Source: Bacillota bacterium
GTDB lineage: Bacteria; Bacillota; Bacilli; Alicyclobacillales; SLC66
Direction: 5' to 3'
Assembly: GCA_021820975.1 (NCBI GenBank)
Contig: JAKADA010000022.1
Location: 1-34,661 of the forward strand
Length of the DNA: 34,661 nt
Shown here: positions 1 through 5,026 of the stretch, one piece after another
How the letters are laid out: each line of letters starts with the position of its first letter
Numbering within the stretch: position 1 is the stretch's first letter
The notes under the pieces: generated by a model
Seen by the model: only the letters and a program-made list of their open reading frames with translations
Database searches by the model: none
Told to the model about the DNA's origin: nothing
Made by a program: the position numbers and the translations under genes

Positions 1-412
1 CAATATGATTACCGATCGTGGTTACATCCTGAAAAGCGGCAGTTATATTGCCGGTAGCACCGCTGGCACCCAAATCCCCAATCACCCCATTTAAAAACCC
101 TATCAAGATTTGTCCGATGGCATCAATGCCTGGCGACAAGATATAAATTGTCCATCCAGTAAAGAACAGAATAAGTGCAGCAGCTATCGGGAAAATCATC
201 GTGAGTAGATAAGCCCAATTTAGCAACGCTGAAACAATCACAACGGCTAATAACATCCCCAATAATACAAGGAACGTATTCCCAATTGGCAATTGAAGCT
301 GAATGAGATAAGGAAATATTAGAAAAAAAGCAATTATGTACAAGATCCCGGTTATGATCGCGGGATTCTTTAATTTTATAAGCCAGGCAATGAGATATTT
401 TGATGAAATCAC
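1..412 (-). CDS. Multi-pass membrane protein, 3' part outside window
   Basis: This minus-strand frame has no stop down to the left edge. It encodes at least three hydrophobic segments, including ITGILYIIAFFLIFPYL and LVLLGMLLAVVIVSALL, followed by a Gly/Ile-rich stretch. A GTG at 412 sits 7 bases after AGGGGG and could be its own start. The frame also stays open upstream of that GTG through another hydrophobic run (LWATVSFNCILIGGLFVIS). That run lies in the -1 frame relative to the zinc-ribbon gene at 427-627, so the two may make one protein by frameshifting at 466-472. The family is not recognised. The membrane location is clear; the exact start is not. Confidence 0.6.
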   Translation of the reverse strand, partial: MISSKYLIAWLIKLKNPAIITGILYIIAFFLIFPYLIQLQLPIGNTFLVLLGMLLAVVIVSALLNWAYLLTMIFPIAAALILFFTGWTIYILSPGIDAIGQILIGFLNGVIGDLGASGATGNITAAFQDVTTIGNHI

Positions 413-426
413 AAATAAACCCCCTA

Positions 427-627
427 TTAATATGCAATTAAAAGAAACGGTAGCCCATAACCTTTCTTTTTTAGTGAAGAGGCCATCGCTCCAGCTGCTG
501 TTTGTTGCACACCCGCAAATGCGCCTCTCGATGAGCCGAATCCCAAACCACCTGCAGAAATTCCTATTCTACTCGAAGGTGTCTTACTTCCGCATGTTGG
601 ACATTCTATAACGCTTGGCAAGTACAA
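427..627 (-). CDS. Small zinc-ribbon-like protein, likely N-terminal part of the downstream membrane protein
   Basis: This is a 66-residue frame with a TTG start, 6 bases after AGGAG. Residues 8-13 read ECPTCG, the first half of a zinc ribbon. A Gly/Ala-rich linker and the basic run SLKKK follow, and the frame stops shortly afterwards. No second cysteine pair is present in this frame. The lysine codons contain A AAA AAG in the phase used by dnaX-type -1 frameshift sites. A -1 shift there continues into the hydrophobic frame that runs to the left window edge. The unshifted product would be a short soluble peptide; the shifted product would be a zinc-ribbon membrane protein. Confidence 0.55.
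   Translation of the reverse strand: MYLPSVIECPTCGSKTPSSRIGISAGGLGFGSSRGAFAGVQQTAAGAMASSLKKKGYGLPFLLIAY
466..472 (-). promoter_or_regulatory. Candidate -1 programmed frameshift site (A AAA AAG)
   Basis: On the minus strand the codons CTA AAA AAG form A AAA AAG in zero frame, the same heptamer used by E. coli dnaX. The -1 frame after it is open to the window edge and encodes a membrane protein. The bases just downstream can fold weakly (GAAAGGT with ACCGTTTC). The heptamer and its phase are directly visible; frameshifting itself is inferred. Confidence 0.5.
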
Positions 628-830
628 TCGCCTCTCCTATTTTTGATAATTTTACCGTATAAAATATATAGACATTAATCACCTTGTTACATTTTCATGG
701 CAGAATTGTCGATCCGTGTCGATAACAAACTTGTTCATACCAAAACAAAAAACGCCAACAAAATCGGCGCTTGGAATATCCCCTCTATGGAAAAACTCTT
801 GCACGTATATATCACGAATGCTATGCTTAC

Positions 831-874
831 AATATAAAAAGCAGAAGGGCACGGCTGGAGACCAGCCCTTCTGC
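831..874 (-). terminator. Rho-independent terminator of the 49-aa peptide gene
   Basis: A perfect 10-bp stem (GCAGAAGGGC at 841-850 with its complement at 865-874) is followed on the minus strand by TTTTTATATT. It lies just after the stop of the small gene at 885-1034. The 628-830 stretch to its left holds no gene I can support, only a weak minus-strand hairpin with a T run near 741-769. Confidence 0.75.
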
Positions 875-884
875 CAGAGCGTGA

Positions 885-1034
885 TTACCGATTGCGGGGT
901 TTACTCTTGCGGGAGGCCCCGTTTTCGTTTGTCCTCGTTTTGGCTTTTGTCACCGCATACTCCAGGTATGCTTTTAGCACACCAAAGAGTGCTATAACGA
1001 CACCGCACAAAGAAATTAGCAACGAAAATACCAT
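885..1034 (-). CDS. 49-residue single-span membrane peptide (possible toxin-like peptide)
   Basis: This short gene has an excellent ribosome binding site (GGAGG, 8 bases before ATG) and its own terminator at 831-874. Its N-terminal half is one membrane helix (MVFSLLISLCGVVIALFGVL). The C-terminal half is strongly basic and Asn/Ser-rich (AKTRTNENGASRKSKPRNR). This layout matches small membrane peptides such as type I toxins or regulators, but I do not recognise a family. A possible extended -10 promoter lies at 1097-1104 and a leader hairpin sits directly upstream of the Shine-Dalgarno site. It was found by reading frames, supported by the binding site and terminator rather than homology. Confidence 0.55.
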   Translation of the reverse strand: MVFSLLISLCGVVIALFGVLKAYLEYAVTKAKTRTNENGASRKSKPRNR

Positions 1035-1048
1035 GTCCCTCACCTCCG

Positions 1049-1079
1049 TTCCGTTTCCGGCTTAGGAGGAAAGGCGGAA
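1049..1079 (-). promoter_or_regulatory. Leader hairpin just upstream of the 49-aa peptide ribosome binding site
   Basis: The arms TTCCG+TTTCC (1049-1058) pair with GGAAA (1068-1072) and CGGAA (1075-1079), with a two-base bulge. On the transcript the hairpin ends immediately before CGGAGG, so it could influence ribosome access or mRNA stability. Confidence 0.4.
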
Positions 1080-1096
1080 GTACCCTTCCGATTGCA

Positions 1097-1104
1097 AGTA
1101 TACC
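1097..1104 (-). promoter_or_regulatory. Possible extended -10 promoter for the 49-aa peptide gene
   Basis: The minus strand reads TGGTATACT, a TG-extended -10 with TATACT at 1097-1102. This would start transcription near 1090 and give a leader of about 55 bases. No good -35 was seen. Confidence 0.4.
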
Positions 1105-1199
1105 AAAAATGAGACAGACACGTAGATTGCGAAGAGTAGGCACACTTTAGATCCGCAAATTTGCACTTGAACGAATAAACTGTGCGTGATACGATAAAC

Positions 1200-1233
1200 A
1201 TAACAAAAGAGCCGTGTGTCACCACGACTCTTT
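1200..1233 (-). terminator. Hairpin terminator between the two small peptide genes
   Basis: Stem arms 1206-1216 and 1223-1233 pair over 11 bp (one G-U on the minus strand) and are followed on that strand by TTTTGTT. It could end read-through from the toxin-like gene, or form the 5' hairpin of the plus-strand RNA proposed here. Confidence 0.5.
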
Positions 1234-1287
1234 CGGTACAATGGCCCAATCAGGGGCAGCTCCTTCTTGTATTACTAACTTAAATGC

Positions 1288-1342
1288 AACAAGAAAAAAC
1301 CGCTTGTCCTAACTGGGGAGTCAGGGGCGGTTTTTCTTGTTG
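1288..1342. terminator. Bidirectional terminator overlapping the 3' end of the holin-like peptide gene
   Basis: CAACAAGAAAAAACCGC on the left pairs with GCGGTTTTTCTTGTTG on the right, one base bulged. The right arm is coding sequence for the last residues of the peptide (NKKNR). T-rich arms in both directions suit termination on either strand. Confidence 0.6.
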
Positions 1343-1410
1343 AATGAGACAATCGCCAGAACCAGCATCGCAAAACTCACTGCGAACGAAAGTCCCTGCC
1401 ATGTCACCAT
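1321..1410 (-). CDS. 29-aa holin-like toxin-type peptide (Hol_Tox-like)
   Basis: The frame has a strong ribosome binding site (GGAGG, 9 bases before ATG). The peptide is one membrane helix followed by a short basic tail: LSFAVSFAMLVLAIVSFNKK. This length, the helix and the FNKK ending resemble the Gram-positive putative holin-like toxin peptides (Pfam Hol_Tox) linked to type I toxin-antitoxin loci. The 3' end of the gene doubles as one arm of a bidirectional terminator, and a plus-strand antisense RNA candidate overlaps it. If functional it would damage or depolarise the membrane when the antisense RNA is lost, which would suit plasmid maintenance. Family membership is from pattern memory only. 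Confidence 0.55.
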   Translation of the reverse strand: MVTWQGLSFAVSFAMLVLAIVSFNKKNRP

Positions 1411-1474
1411 TCCACATCACCTCCCTATGTGGGAAGTGAGCCGCCCCTAATCAAACTACTGTACGTCTACTATT

Positions 1475-1897
1475 CTACCAAATTCCTACGTGCTTCGTCA
1501 TGATTGCCACGACAGACCAGCCAATCACAAAAACTATCGTCACCAGTGGAGCCATTGGTACACCACGTTTATCGCTAAATCGTCTTGTAATCGGCCTCGC
1601 CAAAGGAGCCAGCGCTTGGGCGACAGCAAACACGATAAGTGCAGGAAAAAATCCCAATGCCGCACCCATGACCACGCCCATCTTCCAATCGCCTGCCCCA
1701 ATCACGTTCCTATAGGCCACTACAAAGAGAATCACGCCCATGCCGAGCCATCCGATCAGTGATGCCATAGACATACCCGATGCACCAAAGAGTACGAATA
1801 TGGCTATATAATTGAGCCAATTCGGTATGCGATGCGTGTACAAATCGTAGCCGGATGCGATGAGCAAATAGACGATAAAGAGAAGGAGCGTGAACAA
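1475..1897 (-). CDS. Prepilin peptidase, A24 family (CpaA/TadV-like)
   Basis: This integral membrane aspartyl protease of about 140 residues cleaves the leader of type IV prepilin-like proteins at the inner face of the membrane. The two catalytic aspartates are visible. One precedes the RIPN motif (SGYDLYTHRIPNWL, D18) and one is in the GxGD motif (VIGAGDWKM, D70). Several hydrophobic helices surround them. It is short, like TadV/CpaA, and lacks the N-methyltransferase domain of PilD. I chose the TTG at 1897 because GAGAGG lies 8 bases upstream; the GTG at 1906 overlaps that site. It follows the XRE gene by 12 bases, so the two are probably co-transcribed. No substrate pilin with a class III leader is in view. 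Confidence 0.85.
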   Translation of the reverse strand: MFTLLLFIVYLLIASGYDLYTHRIPNWLNYIAIFVLFGASGMSMASLIGWLGMGVILFVVAYRNVIGAGDWKMGVVMGAALGFFPALIVFAVAQALAPLARPITRRFSDKRGVPMAPLVTIVFVIGWSVVAIMTKHVGIW

Positions 1898-1909
1898 GGA
1901 AAACACCTC

Positions 1910-2098
1910 TCACAACTCAACAAGTTCATCTAACGACTTGCCTACTGCCAGAGACAACTTTTTAGCAATATACACCGTTGGGATCTTTTTACCGTGTTCG
2001 ATTTGACTAATAAATCCCTGGGTTAGTCCTGTTTGTTTCGCTAGTGCTACTTGAGATAGCCCTTTTTCTTCACGATACTGTTGCAAACGAAACTGCAT
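1910..2098 (-). CDS. XRE-family helix-turn-helix regulator
   Basis: This compact 62-residue repressor is almost all Cro/CI-type helix-turn-helix. Residues 6-55 contain LQQYREEKGLSQVALAKQTG, then TQGFISQIEHGKKIPT and the closing helix AKKLSLAVGKSLDEL. The start is the second of two nearby ATGs, 9 bases after GGAGG; the first is only 3 bases away. It precedes the prepilin peptidase in a likely two-gene unit. The target is unknown; autoregulation is common for such proteins but no operator was recognised. Confidence 0.9.
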   Translation of the reverse strand: MQFRLQQYREEKGLSQVALAKQTGLTQGFISQIEHGKKIPTVYIAKKLSLAVGKSLDELVEL

Positions 2099-2132
2099 TT
2101 GCATACACCTCCAGTTTGTGGTATTTCTATAG

Positions 2133-2408
2133 TTATAGTGATTTTGTGGATTGAGAAACAGAATCGAATGTTTCCGTCTCTTTTTCTGTATCAAATAAAG
2201 ATTCTATAAAGCCATCAACAAACTTTTCCGATGATAAACCATGTACATCCGTAAGAAAGAAACGCGCGTTTTTTATAATTCTTTGCTGATCTGGATGTCT
2301 ATTATTAGCTGAGGATACAGCATAGATATGCGCAACTAAACGTAGTATCGGGTCAATTTTTTCGTCGTTAAATCCCTTTACATAATCATTTGCTGTTTTT
2401 ATCGACAT
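2133..2408 (-). CDS. Unknown 91-aa protein
   Basis: The frame begins with MSIKTANDYVKGFNDEKIDP at an ATG 8 bases after GGTGG. It is soluble, mixed in charge and probably helical, with no motif I recognise. It ends 35 bases before the XRE gene start and may belong to the same transcript. The gene is divergent from the YkgJ-like gene, with only about 35 bases between the starts, so the promoters must overlap. Coding status rests on the binding site and tight packing. Confidence 0.6.
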   Translation of the reverse strand: MSIKTANDYVKGFNDEKIDPILRLVAHIYAVSSANNRHPDQQRIIKNARFFLTDVHGLSSEKFVDGFIESLFDTEKETETFDSVSQSTKSL

Positions 2409-2444
2409 AATATAATCCACCCTTTCGTAAAGGATATGGTTTTT

Positions 2445-3161
2445 ATGAAAATTGATTTGCACCAATTAGGACAAATTCATCTTAAACAAGCAAAAACTTT
2501 TCTTGATCGGCACATTGGCAGCTATGACAAAGAGCTCGGTCCAATAATACATGATATGAGTGACCGTCGATCTTTCGATCAAAACAAAATTTCTATCTTT
2601 CTTATACTCGCAGAACAAGTTGAAAACGAAATTAAAAAAATTGAAAAAAGAACTGCCTATTTCCCGACATGCTCCCAAGGGTGTTCAAGTTGTTGTTACC
2701 AAGCCATATACGTTGCAAGTGAAGAGATCAAAATCATTACAGCTTGGATCAAGCAGCAGAAAGATTCTGCTTTTATACGCTTAATCAAGGAAAGAATACA
2801 ATCGTGGCATTCATCATTTCGTAAAACTGGATTCTCCTACAATACAAATGATTCGAGTGATTACAAGGCAAAATACTTTCGAGCTCACATTCCTTGCCCT
2901 TTTTTAAACGAATCAAATTCATGTATGATTTATCCAGTAAGACCTGGTGCTTGTCGTACTTATTTTTCATTTGGTGATAAAAGAGCTTGTAGTTCAAGTG
3001 CATTTGTAGAAAACACCTTCGACGTTGTTCCCTGGAGTACGGCATTACTTATCAGTTACATACTTGCCCACGAAAGTGTAATTAATAATCCTGATTTATT
3101 TGATACGCATATTGATACATCGTCTACGCTTTTGCCCATTCGAGTAAACCAATTGCTTTAA
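2445..3161 (+). CDS. YkgJ-type cysteine-cluster protein
   Basis: The protein carries the CxxCxxCC signature of the YkgJ/zinc- or iron-chelating family. CSQGCSSCC is near residue 75, followed later by IPCPFLNESNSCMIYPVRP and a CRTYF motif. This order (Cys cluster, CPFL, C-x-IY-x-RP-x-x-C) is typical, and the cysteines probably bind a metal or Fe-S cluster. The cellular role of the family is not established. The ATG at 2445 is preferred to 2436 because AAGGA is 10 bases upstream of it. It is the only plus-strand gene in this section and stands alone. The last 40 residues show no motif. Confidence 0.8.
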   Translation: MKIDLHQLGQIHLKQAKTFLDRHIGSYDKELGPIIHDMSDRRSFDQNKISIFLILAEQVENEIKKIEKRTAYFPTCSQGCSSCCYQAIYVASEEIKIITAWIKQQKDSAFIRLIKERIQSWHSSFRKTGFSYNTNDSSDYKAKYFRAHIPCPFLNESNSCMIYPVRPGACRTYFSFGDKRACSSSAFVENTFDVVPWSTALLISYILAHESVINNPDLFDTHIDTSSTLLPIRVNQLL

Positions 3162-3219
3162 GAAGCAAGAGATCCCTCATCGCCGATATTTGCCCATCTG
3201 AACATACGACTTGAGGTTC

Positions 3220-3336
3220 CTAAAAGTTTTCAATATGTGTTACCTCAATCAGCCTCTCTCCTGCTTCTTTTCTTACTATAATCCTACCAAACTCATCGCT
3301 GACAGCACCTTCAAATTTCAATCGATTTTCTTGCAT
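3220..3336 (-). CDS. Possible 38-aa small protein
   Basis: This short open frame follows the 3349-3762 gene by 12 bases on the same strand. It reads MQENRLKFEGAVSDEFGRII and then a charged C-terminus. Only a weak AGG is found upstream, so it would depend on translational coupling. The amino-acid composition looks protein-like, but nothing is recognised. The remaining bases up to 3162 hold no other gene. Confidence 0.35.
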   Translation of the reverse strand: MQENRLKFEGAVSDEFGRIIVRKEAGERLIEVTHIENF

Positions 3337-3348
3337 AACAAAGGAAAC

Positions 3349-3762
3349 CTAGTACCGTGACACAGGACGTTTAACCATGTCTCCCTCAATGTACCGTGTT
3401 TTAAGTTCCGCAAGCATCTTATTGATCGGCTTCATTTCTGCGTTGGTTGTCGCTAGAATCACGTAGTGGCGTAGGCCGGAATAGTGTGGCGTGCTGAAGA
3501 TGTCCCAAATATACGGAATCTCATAGGGGGATATTTTCCTCGGATTGTACTTGTCGCGCTTGGCATCCATCACGAAATAAGCTTCATCCCAACGAGCTTC
3601 GATAAGCTTTATCCCGTAGCTTGCGTCGATGCCCCAACCATCCTCATGTTTGGATCGAAACAGGCGTGTGATCTCATCCACGACTTGCATGCGAAACAAT
3701 TCGTATTCTTCTTTCGCTTGGGCAATGGTACGCACAGGCTGTTTTGCTTTTTTAGTCCTCAT
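3349..3762 (-). CDS. Unknown 137-aa protein
   Basis: The start is taken as the ATG at 3762 (MRTKKAKQPVRTIAQAKEEY), 10 bases after GAGAGG and overlapping the end of the preceding gene by 11 bases, which suggests coupled translation. The product is soluble and rich in Arg, Lys, Tyr and Trp. It has a central segment (DGWGIDASYGIKLIEARWDE) that could be a compact alpha/beta domain. No catalytic motif is recognised. Its tight coupling to the membrane-anchored gene at 3752-4573 suggests the two act together. Confidence 0.65.
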   Translation of the reverse strand: MRTKKAKQPVRTIAQAKEEYELFRMQVVDEITRLFRSKHEDGWGIDASYGIKLIEARWDEAYFVMDAKRDKYNPRKISPYEIPYIWDIFSTPHYSGLRHYVILATTNAEMKPINKMLAELKTRYIEGDMVKRPVSRY

Positions 3763-4573
3763 CGTAGACCATCCTCTCGCCATGCGGATTTTTGGGTTGT
3801 TCTTGCGTTTCCCAAAACGGATTGTCAGCACCGAGCCAAGGTACTATCCGGTTATTAATATCCATTTCGTTTATAAGATGAGGAAATTGTCTGTTGTACT
3901 CAAGAACCTTTTTATACATAAGCGCATTCTCTTTTGTCGATTCATCACACAATTCTTTGCATTGCTCGATATATTTCGGTTTTAGCAGACGATGCGCACG
4001 TTGAAACGCATGAAAATCGAATACCTTTGTTTCCGCTTTGACAGGATACTCTCGATCACTGCTGAACCAAACCGCCATCTTATCTGTAGGAAGAAATTGT
4101 GTTGTAAATGCGGAGTAACTTCCGCCTTGAAATGCGCTAGACCATGTGAATGTTTTAGCTACACGATACAAATGTTTGCGTATCAGTTCGGCATCTTCTT
4201 GAGATACCCAAGAAAACTCTTCGTCTAGAAACCTCTGATTAAAAACTTGAATAAGCGAATAATAGGTATTTTTCTCGTGCCACGTTGAAATGTATTCAAT
4301 TTGTTTCAGAATCCGATCTGCAGAAAGACGGTACACACCTAGATGCCAACCGTATTTGCGAACAAGGTAATCTAAGGTTCGCCATGCTTGAGTTCGTTCC
4401 TTTTCATACACTTCAAAACGAGCTACCCAAACAAAATCATGCATTTGTTTACTCTTACTTCGATCATACCGTTTGTGCTCGATGTCGTGTTCTACGTACC
4501 ATCGAACTACCGTGTAAATAAGCAATCCCACAGCAATAACGATAAGCATGAAAATGCCTTCTTCCATAGACAT
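3752..4573 (-). CDS. Membrane-anchored unknown protein, about 273 aa
   Basis: An N-terminal membrane helix (FMLIVIAVGLLIYTVVRWYV) is followed by a long soluble domain rich in Trp, Tyr, Lys and Glu. The ATG at 4573 has GGGG 8 bases upstream and is preferred to the ATG at 4579. The topology, one N-terminal anchor and a cytoplasmic or surface domain, occurs in accessory proteins of conjugation systems, but no family is recognised. It lies downstream of the transfer operon in the same orientation, separated by the HU gene and a terminator. It overlaps the next gene. Confidence 0.65.
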   Translation of the reverse strand: MSMEEGIFMLIVIAVGLLIYTVVRWYVEHDIEHKRYDRSKSKQMHDFVWVARFEVYEKERTQAWRTLDYLVRKYGWHLGVYRLSADRILKQIEYISTWHEKNTYYSLIQVFNQRFLDEEFSWVSQEDAELIRKHLYRVAKTFTWSSAFQGGSYSAFTTQFLPTDKMAVWFSSDREYPVKAETKVFDFHAFQRAHRLLKPKYIEQCKELCDESTKENALMYKKVLEYNRQFPHLINEMDINNRIVPWLGADNPFWETQEQPKNPHGERMVYDED

Positions 4574-4677
4574 AAACATCGCCCCTTTTCCGGTTTATTA
4601 CTATTTTTCTGGAGCGGATTGATTACGCTCAACCCGCGAAAAACGTTAGCATCACAACACGACACACACAACCTTTG

Positions 4678-4944
4678 TTAATAGGCTTTACTAACAGCTA
4701 AGCGCACCGTTTTCTTTTCCGGTACGATTATCTCTTCACCTGTTTGCGGGTTACGGGCTTTACGTTCCAGACGCACCGTTGGTTTGAGTTTACCGACGCC
4801 CGGCAAAGCAACCTCTTTATCGGCTTTAAGAGCGGCTACTATCGTATCGTGATACGCATCAACAATAGCCAGAACATCCTTTTTGTTCTTGCCTGTTATC
4901 TCAACAATTTCTTGTACCCAATTTTCTTTTTTGAATTGTTCCAT
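4678..4944 (-). CDS. HU-family DNA-binding protein (first copy)
   Basis: This is an 88-residue histone-like protein. The second half shows the HU/IHF arm region: LPGVGKLKPTVRLERKARNP followed by QTGEEIIVPEKK and VRLAVSKAY. It bends and compacts DNA as a dimer in the nucleoid and often helps plasmid replication or recombination. The classic GFGxF is GVGKL here. An AGGAGAGG-like site lies close to its ATG. A transfer-operon terminator lies just upstream, so it should have its own promoter in 4945-4994. A second, different HU is at 23953-24225. Confidence 0.9.
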   Translation of the reverse strand: MEQFKKENWVQEIVEITGKNKKDVLAIVDAYHDTIVAALKADKEVALPGVGKLKPTVRLERKARNPQTGEEIIVPEKKTVRLAVSKAY

Positions 4945-4994
4945 TACTAGCCTCTCCTTTTTTGGAAATCTATGTTCCTGAAACTACTGTAGCA

Positions 4995-5018
4995 CAAAGA
5001 AAAAGAGCCCGAAGGCTC
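4995..5018 (-). terminator. Terminator of the transfer operon
   Basis: On the minus strand GAGCC, loop TTCG, GGCTC is followed by TTTTTCTTTG, only 9 bases after the VirB6-like stop codon. The UUCG-type tetraloop makes a stable hairpin. Confidence 0.8.
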
Positions 5019-5026
5019 AAAAGCAA

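Larger units (their letters stand above)
1167..1342 (+). ncRNA. Candidate antisense RNA (type I antitoxin) opposite the holin-like peptide gene
   Basis: A plausible plus-strand promoter, TTGAAC (1167-1172), 17 bp, TACGAT (1190-1195), would start an RNA near 1202. The stem at 1288-1342, ending in GGTTTTTC, could terminate it after about 140 bases. The last 20 or so bases would be complementary to the 3' end of the small peptide gene at 1321-1410. This is the layout of par/Fst-like and TxpA/RatA-like type I systems, where convergent RNAs share a terminator. The promoter match is moderate (4 of 6 in each box) and expression is inferred. Confidence 0.35.

Noticed and set aside
123-437. 104-aa minus-strand frame beginning MHINRGFICDF
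   Set aside because: Composition is poor, and the -1-related hydrophobic frame over the same bases is clearly the coding one.
716-997. 93-aa plus-strand frame
   Set aside because: No binding site, unlikely composition, and it crosses a minus-strand terminator and the better supported 49-aa gene.
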